Part shown: positions 25,436 through 33,228 of the stretch, one piece after another
Position numbering within the stretch: the first letter of the stretch is position 1
Layout of the letters: each line of letters opens with the position of its first letter
DNA from: JANNPJ01 sp965200525
GTDB taxonomy: Bacteria; Actinomycetota; Actinomycetes; Actinomycetales; Kineosporiaceae
Assembly (NCBI GenBank): GCA_965200525.1
Contig: OZ241368.1
Location: 4,092,001-4,156,000, forward strand
Direction of reading: 5' to 3'
DNA: 64,000 bases
Position numbers and translations under genes: made by a program
Notes under the pieces: generated by a model
The model's input: only the letters and a program-made list of their open reading frames with translations
Told to the model about the DNA's origin: nothing
Database searches by the model: none

Positions 25436-26322
25436 TTGACCGCCCCGAGGGACAGACCCCGAACCAGCTTGTCCTGGGCCGCGAACCCGGCGATCAGCAC
25501 CGGCAGCGACACCAGGGTGGCCGCGGCGCACAGCTTGGCCAGGAACAGGCCCTCACTGGTGATGAAGCCGACCAGGAAGACCGGGGCGGTCGAGGCTTGG
25601 GTAGCGGTCAGATTGACCGCGAACATGAACTCGTTCCAGCTGAAGATGAAGCAGATCAGGCTGGTCGCGGCCAGGCCGGGAGCGGTGATCGGCAGGATGA
25701 TGCTCCACAGCACCCGGAACAGCCCGGCGCCGTCCACCTCGGCCGCCTCCAGGATCTCCTTGGGCACCTCGGCCAGGAACGACTGCAGCATCCACAGGGC
25801 GATCGGCAGGTTCATCGCGGTGTAGAGGATGACCAGGGTCCAGATGTTGTCCAGCCCACCGATGCGCTTGACCAGCAGGTAGATCGGCAGCAGGGCGCCG
25901 ATGGCGGGCAGGAACTTGGTGGACAGGAAGAAGAACATCACGTCCGTCCACTTCTCCACCGGCTTGATCGACAGGGCGTAGGCCGCCGGCACCGCCAGGA
26001 CCAGCACGATCAGCGTCGAGATGATGCTGGCCGTGGCCGAGTTGATCAGGAACGGCGCCACCCCGCGATCGAACAGCTCCGAGTAGTTGCTCAGGGTGAA
26101 CGGCGCGAACGGGGTCGGCGGGTTGGTCGCGGCGTTGGCCTCGGAGTGGAACGAGGTCAGCACCATCCAGGCCACCGGGGCGAAGAACAGCAGGGTGATG
26201 ACCCAGGCGATGGTCGTCCAGGCCCAGCCGGCCTTCTCGGCGACGTCCTGGCTGGGGGCCTTCTTCCGGCGCAGGATGCGGGTTCTGGTGGCGTCGGGCC
26301 TGGAGAGGGTCGTGGCGCTCAT
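25432..26322 (-). CDS. ABC sugar importer permease, MalG type
   Basis: A 296-residue inner-membrane permease with six helices. The cytoplasmic EAA loop, which contacts the ATPase, reads EILEAAEVDGAGLFRVLWSI. It begins with an ATGA overlap on the first permease gene and ends overlapping the polyol dehydrogenase. With the other permease and the binding protein it forms a carbohydrate importer of the CUT1 type. No ATPase gene is present; actinobacteria usually supply a shared MsiK/UgpC-type ATPase from another locus. Confidence 0.93.
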   Translation of the reverse strand: MSATTLSRPDATRTRILRRKKAPSQDVAEKAGWAWTTIAWVITLLFFAPVAWMVLTSFHSEANAATNPPTPFAPFTLSNYSELFDRGVAPFLINSATASIISTLIVLVLAVPAAYALSIKPVEKWTDVMFFFLSTKFLPAIGALLPIYLLVKRIGGLDNIWTLVILYTAMNLPIALWMLQSFLAEVPKEILEAAEVDGAGLFRVLWSIILPITAPGLAATSLICFIFSWNEFMFAVNLTATQASTAPVFLVGFITSEGLFLAKLCAAATLVSLPVLIAGFAAQDKLVRGLSLGAVK

Positions 26323-27308
26323 CGGCTCAGCTCTTCCCGGAAGAGAGACGAGACGAACCGCAGCCCGATGGTGGCGACGATGATCGTGCCGACCACCACC
26401 ACCACACCGGCCGCGGCGGCCTCGCCGTACTCGTACTTGCGGAACATGGTCTGGTAGATCTCGTAGGGCAGGTTGGTGGTGGCGGTGCCCGGGCCGCCCT
26501 GGGTGATCGAGAAGATCGCGTCGAAGGTCTGGACGACGTAGATCGAGCCCAGCAGGGTGGCCAGTTCGATGTACTGGCGCATGTGCGGCAGCGTGATCCA
26601 GCGGAAGGTCTTGAACCCGCCGGCGCCGTCCACCCGGGCCGCCTCGAGGATGTCGGTCGGCTGGGCCTGCAGGCCGGCCAGCAGGATCAGCATCATGAAC
26701 GGCGTCCACTGCCAGACCAGCGCGGCGATCACGGCCGGCATCGGCATGCTCGAGACCCAGTCAACCACCGGCCCCTGATCAGCCCCGAACAACTGCCAGA
26801 TCCAGTTCAGGACGCCGTCGAACAGGCCGTAGGTGGGGTTGTAGAGCACATGCTTCCAGATCAGTGCCGAGGCCACCGGCATCACCAGGAACGGCGCGAT
26901 CAGCAGCGTGCGGGCCACCCCCCGGCCGGGGAACTTGCGGTCCAGCAGCACGGCCAGGCCCAGTCCGAGCAGCATGCTGATCACCACGACGGAGACGGTC
27001 AGCACGATGGTGTTGATCACCGCACTGCGGATCCGGTCGTCGGTGAACACCGTGACGTAGTTGTGCAGCCCGGCGAAGCTCTCGTACCGGCCCAGGCTGG
27101 CGAAGTCCTTGTCGCCGGGGGTGAGCACGTTCCAGTGCAGCGACGAGATCACCAGGGTGACCACGAACGGCACCTGGGTGACGACGATGGTGAAGATCAG
27201 GGCCGGCAGCAGGGGGGCGCGGCGCAGCCAGCGGGCCCGGCTGCCCAACCGGCGCGGCGGGGGCGGCGGGGCGGTGGTCTCCGGCGGGGCTTCGGCGATG
27301 GCAGTCAT
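26319..27308 (-). CDS. ABC sugar importer permease, MalF/UgpA type
   Basis: A 329-residue permease with about six helices after a Pro-rich cytoplasmic N terminus (residues 10-20 are mainly Pro and Thr). The EAA loop reads DILEAARVDGAGGFKTFRWI. The ATG at 27308 is preceded by GAGGAGTGGCA, which settles the start over an ATG 36 bp earlier. It follows the binding-protein gene after a 137-bp gap holding a strong hairpin, and overlaps the second permease. Confidence 0.92.
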   Translation of the reverse strand: MTAIAEAPPETTAPPPPPRRLGSRARWLRRAPLLPALIFTIVVTQVPFVVTLVISSLHWNVLTPGDKDFASLGRYESFAGLHNYVTVFTDDRIRSAVINTIVLTVSVVVISMLLGLGLAVLLDRKFPGRGVARTLLIAPFLVMPVASALIWKHVLYNPTYGLFDGVLNWIWQLFGADQGPVVDWVSSMPMPAVIAALVWQWTPFMMLILLAGLQAQPTDILEAARVDGAGGFKTFRWITLPHMRQYIELATLLGSIYVVQTFDAIFSITQGGPGTATTNLPYEIYQTMFRKYEYGEAAAAGVVVVVGTIIVATIGLRFVSSLFREELSR

Positions 27309-27372
27309 TGCCACTCCTCGGGTTCGGTGCGAACGGGCGAACAACGGATCGGCTCGGCGTCGGGCCGGGGGT

Positions 27373-27406
27373 CGGCCGGGCGGCGTCGACTGCCGCCGCC
27401 CGGCCG
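27373..27406 (-). other. Strong intercistronic hairpin between binding protein and permease genes
   Basis: 13-bp perfect arms (27373-27385 and 27394-27406) with an 8-nt loop lie 40 bp after the binding-protein stop. There is no U-run on the minus strand. Such hairpins after a binding-protein gene usually protect the upstream mRNA part or attenuate downstream expression, so that more binding protein than permease is made. Confidence 0.55.
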
Positions 27407-27445
27407 GGCTCTCCCGATCACCTACCGAAAGGTGCTGCTAACCGG

Positions 27446-28819
27446 TCACTGCCGGTACTTGGCGGTGGCCTCCGTGGCTTCCTTCTGACCGTCGTTCAGT
27501 GCCGACTGCACCGAGGTCTTGCCGGCGATGGCCGCGCTGACCGACTGGGCCACCTTGGTGCCCAGGTCGGCGAACTCGGGGATGTCCACGAACTGGATGC
27601 CCACGGTCGGGCGCGGCTGCAGGCCCGGGTTGGTCGGGTCGACACCCTGGATCGACTTCAGCGTGATGTCACCGAAGCTGCCGGCCACCTTCTGGTACTC
27701 CGGCAGGGCGTAGGTGCTGGCCCGCTTGCCCGAGGGCACCCGGGCGTAGCCGAGCTTGTCGCCGACCAGCTTCTCGTAGTCCTTGCTGGTCGCCCAGAGC
27801 GCGAACTTGGCCGCGGCGTCCGTGTGCTTGGACGTCTTCGGCATCACCCAGGACCAGGCCCAGAGCCAGCCGCTGGACTTGGTGTCCTTGACCGGGGCGT
27901 AGGCGTAGCCGATCTTGCCGACCACCTTGCTGCTGGCCGGGTCCTCCAGCGAACCGGCGGCCGAGGTGGCGTCGTACCACATGGCCACCTTGCCCTGGCT
28001 GAGCGCGTTCAGGCACTCGGTGAAGCCGGCCTGGGCCGCGCCGGGCTCGCCGTGCTTCTTGACCAGGTCGACGTAGAACTGGGTGGCCGCGGTGAACTCG
28101 GGCGAGTTGACCTGCGGCTGCCAGTCCTTGGTGAACCAGGTGCCGCCGTAGGTGTTCACCACGGTGGTCAGCGGGGCAAAGATCTCGCCCCAGCCGGGCA
28201 GGCCACGAAGGCAGATCCCCTTCATGCCCGGCTCGGCCCCGTCCAGCTTGGCCGCCGCGCTCGCGACCTGGTCCCAGGTCGGGTGCTCGGGCATCGTGAT
28301 GCCCTTCTTGGCCATCAGGTCCTTGCGGTACATCAGGAACGACGACTCGCCGTAGAACGGCAGGCCGTAGAGCTTGCCGTCCTCACCGGACAGGCCCTTG
28401 ACGATCGGCGGCAGCAGGTCGGACTTGTCGTAGCCGGCGTCGGCGTCGGCGTAGCTGTCGAGCGGGTGCAGCCAGCCGTTCTTGGACCAGATCGGCACCT
28501 CGTACATGCCGACGGTGGCCAGGTCGTACTGGCCGGCCTGGGTGGCGACGTCCTGGGTGACCTTGTCCCGCAGTTCGTTCTCCGGCAGCACGGTGTAGTT
28601 CACCGTGATGCCGGTGTCCTTGGTGAAGCTGTCCGCGGTCAGCTTCTGGATGTCGGTCATCTGCGGGTTGGCGACCATCAGGACGTTGATCGACTGCTTC
28701 TTGTCCCCGCTGCTGCCGCCGGCACCGCCGCCGGCGCCGGAGCAGGCCGCGGTCACCATCATGGTGCCGACGACACCCACTGCCAGGCTCGCACGCCACA
28801 TCGTTGTGTTCCGAGTCAC
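27446..28819 (-). CDS. ABC transporter carbohydrate-binding lipoprotein
   Basis: A 457-residue extracytoplasmic solute-binding protein (family 1, CUT1). The N terminus is a lipoprotein signal with lipobox ending at Cys26 (VTAAC), followed by a Gly/Ser-rich linker. The mature domain begins KQSINVLMVANPQM. The binding cleft probably includes the Trp-rich stretch GWLWAWSWVMP. GGAGGATTC precedes the GTG start. It is the third gene of the polyol operon and delivers substrate to the two permeases downstream. Confidence 0.92.
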   Translation of the reverse strand: MTRNTTMWRASLAVGVVGTMMVTAACSGAGGGAGGSSGDKKQSINVLMVANPQMTDIQKLTADSFTKDTGITVNYTVLPENELRDKVTQDVATQAGQYDLATVGMYEVPIWSKNGWLHPLDSYADADAGYDKSDLLPPIVKGLSGEDGKLYGLPFYGESSFLMYRKDLMAKKGITMPEHPTWDQVASAAAKLDGAEPGMKGICLRGLPGWGEIFAPLTTVVNTYGGTWFTKDWQPQVNSPEFTAATQFYVDLVKKHGEPGAAQAGFTECLNALSQGKVAMWYDATSAAGSLEDPASSKVVGKIGYAYAPVKDTKSSGWLWAWSWVMPKTSKHTDAAAKFALWATSKDYEKLVGDKLGYARVPSGKRASTYALPEYQKVAGSFGDITLKSIQGVDPTNPGLQPRPTVGIQFVDIPEFADLGTKVAQSVSAAIAGKTSVQSALNDGQKEATEATAKYRQ

Positions 28820-28884
28820 GAATCCTCCTATGGAATGCTGATTTTCGGGGTGGAGCCGTTCATCACGGGGTTCCGCGAGGTACG

Positions 28885-29859
28885 TCAGGGTGCTTTCAGC
28901 AGGTCGCTGACCAGCACCACGTCATTGGCCGGCGGGGGCGGGCCGGTGGCCACGGTGGTCGGGGCCAGGCACCCGGCCGTGCCCCAGGCCACGGCGGTGA
29001 CCAGCCGCCGGTCGGGGTCGGCCGGATCGGAGTGGTCGGTGAAGAACCAGCCGGCCAGCAGGGCGTCGCCGGCTCCGGCCGAGTTGACCGGGACGACGGC
29101 CGGCCCGCGGGCGTGCCGGGACTGCTCCCCGTCGGTCCACAGCGCGCCGTCCGCGCCCAGGCTGACCAGCAGCTGGCAGCCGCGCCGGGCGGCCTCGGCC
29201 GTCGCCGCGTGGAACAGGTCGGCGTCCGGGTTCAGGTTGAGGGCGGTGGCCAGCTCGGCCGCGTTGGGGGCGAGCAGGTCGGCGCCGGCCGCGAAGCCGG
29301 CCTCGAGGCCGGGGCCGGAACTGTCCACCGCGACCCGCCAGCCGTGACCGTGGGCCAGGTCGACCAGCCGGGAGAACAGCAGCCCGGCATCGACGCCCGG
29401 CGGGAGCGACCCGCACAGCAGCAGCCAGTGGCCGATCGGCCCGGGTTCTTCGCTGCTCAGCGTGGCCAGTTCGTCATCCACCGTCCTGACAAGGTTGTCT
29501 AGATCGTTCCGGGACGGCGCGCCGCCGGGCGCATTGAGCTTGAGCGTCGGCCCGCCCGGGGTCAGCACGGTGGTGTTGACCCGGGTCGCGGTCGCCTGCG
29601 GGATCGCCCGGTACGGCACCCCTTCTGCGGTCAGCAGGTCGGTGAGCTGGCGCCCGGTCGCGCCGCCGGTGAACAGGATCGCCGGGGCCGGCCGGCCGGC
29701 CCGGGTCAGCGCCCGGGACACGTTGACGCCCTTGCCGCTGGCCTCCAGGCTCACCGAGCGGGCCCGGTGCACCTCGACCGCCGGGTCGTCCAGCCCGCTC
29801 GCGCCGTCCATCAGGTAGGTCAGATCGAGGCTGGGGTTCGCCGTCACCGTGACGATCAC
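28885..29859 (-). CDS. PfkB-family 1-phosphofructokinase / tagatose-6-phosphate kinase-like
   Basis: A 324-residue ribokinase-fold kinase. The N-terminal signature VTANPSLDLTY and GKGVNVSRAL are typical of 1-phosphofructokinase and tagatose-6-phosphate kinase. The C-terminal NSAGAGDALLAGW holds the catalytic Asp and anion hole. It would convert a ketohexose phosphate to the 1,6-bisphosphate cleaved by the aldolase at the operon end. Its start overlaps the deoR-type gene by four bases. Confidence 0.88.
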   Translation of the reverse strand: MIVTVTANPSLDLTYLMDGASGLDDPAVEVHRARSVSLEASGKGVNVSRALTRAGRPAPAILFTGGATGRQLTDLLTAEGVPYRAIPQATATRVNTTVLTPGGPTLKLNAPGGAPSRNDLDNLVRTVDDELATLSSEEPGPIGHWLLLCGSLPPGVDAGLLFSRLVDLAHGHGWRVAVDSSGPGLEAGFAAGADLLAPNAAELATALNLNPDADLFHAATAEAARRGCQLLVSLGADGALWTDGEQSRHARGPAVVPVNSAGAGDALLAGWFFTDHSDPADPDRRLVTAVAWGTAGCLAPTTVATGPPPPANDVVLVSDLLKAP

Positions 29860-30623
29860 ACCGCCACCGCCTCGACGCCGAGGGTGCGCAGCCGCCGCAG
29901 CTGGCCGTCGCCGGCCGAGCGGTCGGTCACGATCGTGCTGATGTCGCGCACCTGGGCGAACCGGTACGAGGAGTCCGAGCCGATCTTCGAGCCGTCGGTG
30001 AGCAGCACGCTGCGCCGGCTGGCGCTGACGGCCCGGGCCTTGACCGCCGCGACCGAGGCGTCCGGGCAGGTCAGACCCCGTTCCAGAGTGAGGCCGTTGG
30101 TGCCCATCACGCTCAGGTCGAAGACGAAGTCCTCCAGCATCCGCACCGCCCAGTGGTCGATCGTGCCGAGCGTCTTACCCCGCACCCGGCCGCCGATCAG
30201 GATCACCGTGACGTGCTCGCGTGGGGCCACCAGCAGAGCCACCGGCAGGGCATTGGTGACGACGGTCAGGGGCCGGCGCGGGTTCAGCCGCTCGGCGAAG
30301 GCCTGGGTGGTCGAGCCCTCGTCGATGTAGACCGACTCGGCCGTGCCCAGCAGGCCGATCGCGTAGTCGGCGATCCGGCCCTTCTCGTCCGGCCGGGAGC
30401 TGTTGCGCAGGGTCAGCGTGCCCTCGAAGCCGAGCCGCTCGACCGGGATGGCCCCGCCGTGGACGCGCCGCAGCAGGCCCTCGGACTCCAGGGCGGTCAG
30501 GTCCCGCCGGACGGTCTCCTTGGCCACCGTCAGGGCGCGGGCGACCTCGGCGACGTCGATCCGCCCAGCCAGCCGTGCCTGATCGACGAGCCATCGTCGC
30601 CGCTCATAGGCATAGAGCTCCAT
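29856..30623 (-). CDS. DeoR-family repressor of the polyol/ketose operon
   Basis: A 255-residue regulator: N-terminal DeoR winged helix (about 5-60; DVAEVARALTVAKETVRRDLTALE) and C-terminal sugar-phosphate sensor domain (about 75-235). Regulators of this family usually respond to a phosphorylated intermediate of the pathway. The ATG at 30623 lies directly before the YAYERRRWL motif that starts DeoR proteins. It is the first gene of the nine-gene operon and so probably autoregulates. Three 11-bp-spaced GTCTCGGC repeats lie 160-190 bp upstream. Confidence 0.9.
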   Translation of the reverse strand: MELYAYERRRWLVDQARLAGRIDVAEVARALTVAKETVRRDLTALESEGLLRRVHGGAIPVERLGFEGTLTLRNSSRPDEKGRIADYAIGLLGTAESVYIDEGSTTQAFAERLNPRRPLTVVTNALPVALLVAPREHVTVILIGGRVRGKTLGTIDHWAVRMLEDFVFDLSVMGTNGLTLERGLTCPDASVAAVKARAVSASRRSVLLTDGSKIGSDSSYRFAQVRDISTIVTDRSAGDGQLRRLRTLGVEAVAV

Positions 30624-30782
30624 TGCCCGCCTCCGCCCGCTCCTGGCCGAACCGGCCCGGTGCATGTGACTGTGATTTCAACCTCAGTCGACTTCAGGCA
30701 CAAGGCTTCGACGCAAACGGGCGGTCGTTCGGGGGACTCGGTCACAGCCGGGCACGCTGTGTCGACGGAAGATATCGGTACG

Positions 30783-30812
30783 GTCTCGGCCGAGTCTCGG
30801 CGAGGTCTCGGC
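30783..30812. repeat. Three GTCTCGGC repeats with 11-bp period
   Basis: Perfect 8-bp copies at 30783, 30794 and 30805, one helical turn apart, lie between the MarR stop and the start of the deoR-type operon (GCCGAGAC on the operon strand). Regular helical phasing suggests cooperative binding by a regulator, possibly the DeoR protein itself. Confidence 0.5.
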
Positions 30813-30842
30813 CCTTTGGGGACGTCGAGCGGCCGGCCGCGT

Positions 30843-31331
30843 CTATCCGGCGTCGAACCCGGTGAGCAGATCGCGCAGCAAACGGGACAATTCCTTGTGC
30901 TCGCCCGGATCCAGGACGGCCAGCAGCCCGCTCTCGACCTCGAGCAGGTCGGCCAGGGCGGCGTCGGCCACGCTCCGGCCGCCGTCCTCCAGCCGGACCA
31001 TCACGCCCCGACCGTCGGCCGGATCGCGCAACCGGCGGACCAGGCCCCGCTCGACCAGGCGATCGACCCGGTTGGTCATCGTGCCGCTGGTCACCATCGT
31101 CTGACCGACCAGCTGGCCGGCCGACAGCTGATACGGGGCTCCGGCCCGGCGCAGCGCCGCCAGGACGTCGAACTCCCAAGTCACGAGGTCGTGCCGGTCG
31201 AAGGCGGCCGATCGGGCCCGGTCCAGGTGGCGGGCCAGGCGGGTCACCCGGGACAGGACCTCCAGCGGGCCGACGTCCAGATCCGGGCGCTCCCGCCGCC
31301 AGGCCGCGACGATCCGATCGACCTCGTCCAT
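30843..31331 (-). CDS. MarR-family transcriptional regulator
   Basis: A 162-residue winged-helix regulator. The recognition helix region is QLVGQTMVTSGTMTNRVDRL, followed by the wing with the family-typical DPADGRGVMVRL. It follows the TetR gene by 2 bp and the desaturase further up, all on the minus strand, so the three may form one unit. Ligand and targets are unknown. Confidence 0.9.
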   Translation of the reverse strand: MDEVDRIVAAWRRERPDLDVGPLEVLSRVTRLARHLDRARSAAFDRHDLVTWEFDVLAALRRAGAPYQLSAGQLVGQTMVTSGTMTNRVDRLVERGLVRRLRDPADGRGVMVRLEDGGRSVADAALADLLEVESGLLAVLDPGEHKELSRLLRDLLTGFDAG

Positions 31332-31333
31332 CG

Positions 31334-32011
31334 TCAGTCGTTCTCCGCCGCGCTGGTCAGGCCCGGCCGGCTCTCCAGCCCGGACAGGCCGTTCCAGGCC
31401 AGGTTGACCACGTGAGCGGCCACCTCGGCCCGGTCCAGGGTGCGGTGGTCGAGCCAGAACTGGCCGGTCAGGGCGACCATGCCGACCAGCATCTGGGCGT
31501 ACAGCGGGGCCACCCGGGCCTCGAAACCGCGGGCCGCGAACTGGGCCGCCAGGATGTGCTCCACGTGGCTGGCGACGTCGCTGATCAGGCTGGCGAACCC
31601 GCCGCTGGAGGTGGTCACCGGGGAGTCGCGGACCAGGATCCGGAAGCCGTCGCTCTCGGTCTCGATGTAGCCGAGCAGGGCCAGCGCGGCCTGCTCCAGG
31701 ATCTCCCGGGACCGGCCCTGAGCGGTCAGGGACGACGTCATGATGGTGAGCAGGGTGGTGATCTCGTGGTCGACGACGACCGCGTAGAGCCCCTCCTTGC
31801 CGCCGAAGTGCTCGTAGACCACCGGTTTGGAGACGCCCGCGGTGGCCGCGATCTCCTCCACGCTGGTGCCCTCGAAACCCTTCTCGGCGAACAGTTGGCG
31901 GCCGATCAGGATGAGCTGCTCACGCCGCTGCTGACCGGTCATCCGAGGCCGCGATCCGGCCCGGGGGGCACGGGGCCGGTCCGGCGGCGAGGGCGGGCTG
32001 GTACTGGTCAC
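31334..32011 (-). CDS. TetR-family transcriptional regulator
   Basis: A 225-residue regulator. The N-terminal HTH (about 25-75) contains GFEGTSVEEIAATAGVSKPVVYEHFGGKEGLYAVVVD. The C-terminal ligand domain is helical. A GTG start at 32011 has CATAAT exactly 6 nt upstream, implying a leaderless transcript; an internal ATG at 31942 is an alternative. The desaturase gene ends 32 bp upstream in the same direction. TetR regulators next to acyl-CoA desaturases often sense acyl-CoA (as DesT does in Pseudomonas), so control of the desaturase is a fair guess. Confidence 0.9.
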   Translation of the reverse strand: MTSTSPPSPPDRPRAPRAGSRPRMTGQQRREQLILIGRQLFAEKGFEGTSVEEIAATAGVSKPVVYEHFGGKEGLYAVVVDHEITTLLTIMTSSLTAQGRSREILEQAALALLGYIETESDGFRILVRDSPVTTSSGGFASLISDVASHVEHILAAQFAARGFEARVAPLYAQMLVGMVALTGQFWLDHRTLDRAEVAAHVVNLAWNGLSGLESRPGLTSAAEND

Positions 32012-32017
32012 CCCGCC

Positions 32018-32023
32018 ATTATG
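32018..32023 (-). promoter_or_regulatory. -10 hexamer of the tetR gene
   Basis: CATAAT on the minus strand lies 6 nt before the GTG start. This would give the tetR-marR pair its own promoter apart from the desaturase. Confidence 0.45.
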
Positions 32024-32042
32024 TTCGGTCCGCCCGACCGCC

Positions 32043-32972
32043 TCAGGCGGCCGTGCGCCGGGCTTCGATCCGGGCCGGCTGCGGCCAGCGCACGTCGGTG
32101 GCCCAGCCGAGCCGTTCGAAGATCCAGATCGTACGGGCGCTGGCGTCGATCTGGCCGGGCAGGACGCCGTGCCGAGCGCAGGTCGGGTCGGCGTGGTGCA
32201 GGTTGTGCCACGACTCCCCGAAGGAGAGCAGGGCCAGCCACCAGACGTTGCCGGAACGGTCGCGGCTCTTGAACGGCCGCTTGCCCAGAGCGTGACAGAT
32301 CGAGTTGATCGACCAGGTGACGTGGTGCAGCAGGCCCACCCGGACCAGCGAGCCCCAGAAGAAGGTGGTCGCGGCCCCCTCCAGGGTGCCGGTGATCAGC
32401 CAGCCGAGGCCGGCCGGCAGGGCTAGCGACAGCACCACCAGCGGCGTGAAGGCCCGGGACACGAACATCACGCCCCGGTTGCGCATCAGGTCGGGGGCGT
32501 AGCGACGGGGATTGGTGTTCTCCGGGTCGAACAGCCAGCCCAGGTGGGCGTGCCAGAGCCCTTTGATCAAGGCGGGCACGGTCTCGCCGTAACGCCAGGG
32601 GGAGTGCGGGTCGCCGTCCCGGTCACTGAACGCGTGATGACGGCGATGGTCGGCCACCCAGCGCAGCACCGGGCCCTCGATCGCCATCGACCCGGCCACG
32701 GCCAGCGCCACGGTCAGGGCCGGGCCGGCCCGGAACGAGCCGTGGGTGAAGAACCGGTGGAACCCGACCGTGATCCCGAGACCGGTGAAGACGTAGAGCA
32801 CGAAGGTGATCACCACGTCGTGCCAGTGCAGGGCCCGGCCCCAGGCGAACGGCACGGCGGCCAGCAGGGCCACGAACGGTACGACGATGAAGACGAGTAG
32901 TGCGGTCTGCTCACCGGTGCGCTTGCGCAAAGGCATCATCGCGGGCTCGACCGAAGGGGCCGGTGTGGTCAT
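32043..32972 (-). CDS. Acyl-CoA delta-9 desaturase (membrane, di-iron)
   Basis: A 309-residue integral-membrane desaturase of the stearoyl-CoA type, introducing a double bond into acyl-CoA with O2 and reductase partners. The three His boxes are present: GFHRFFTH, HRRHHAFSD and HNLHHAD. Four membrane helices lie in two pairs. The ATG at 32972 has GGAGACATC just upstream, which decides the start over a longer frame. It is the homologue of mycobacterial DesA3-like proteins. The downstream TetR probably regulates it. Confidence 0.92.
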   Translation of the reverse strand: MTTPAPSVEPAMMPLRKRTGEQTALLVFIVVPFVALLAAVPFAWGRALHWHDVVITFVLYVFTGLGITVGFHRFFTHGSFRAGPALTVALAVAGSMAIEGPVLRWVADHRRHHAFSDRDGDPHSPWRYGETVPALIKGLWHAHLGWLFDPENTNPRRYAPDLMRNRGVMFVSRAFTPLVVLSLALPAGLGWLITGTLEGAATTFFWGSLVRVGLLHHVTWSINSICHALGKRPFKSRDRSGNVWWLALLSFGESWHNLHHADPTCARHGVLPGQIDASARTIWIFERLGWATDVRWPQPARIEARRTAA

Positions 32973-33114
32973 GATGTCTCCTGCCGATCGAGCCTGACTG
33001 GATGCCACTTACCGAAGCGTAACCCGCCTCCTTCGGCGACCGATGCGACGCCGGGGCCCCGGAGTTGGCAGACTGACCCCCGGTCACCGCCGACAGCGGG
33101 TGGGGGTTGGCCGG

Positions 33115-33186
33115 TCCGCCTTGGTGTAACGGCAGCACACAGGCCTTTGGAGCCTTGAGGTACCTGTTCGAATCAGGTAGGCGGAG
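33115..33186 (+). tRNA. tRNA-Gln (anticodon TTG)
   Basis: A 72-nt cloverleaf: acceptor arms TCCGCCT (33115-33121) and AGGCGGA (33179-33185), discriminator G, T-arm ACCTG/CAGGT around TTCGAAT, and anticodon loop CTTTGGA with TTG at 33147-33149. CCA is not encoded. A tRNA-Gln beside glmU is also found in mycobacteria. Confidence 0.95.
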
Positions 33187-33228
33187 CTGGATCCAGTTTG
33201 TCGCAGCGACAATCGAGAGGCTCGCACG

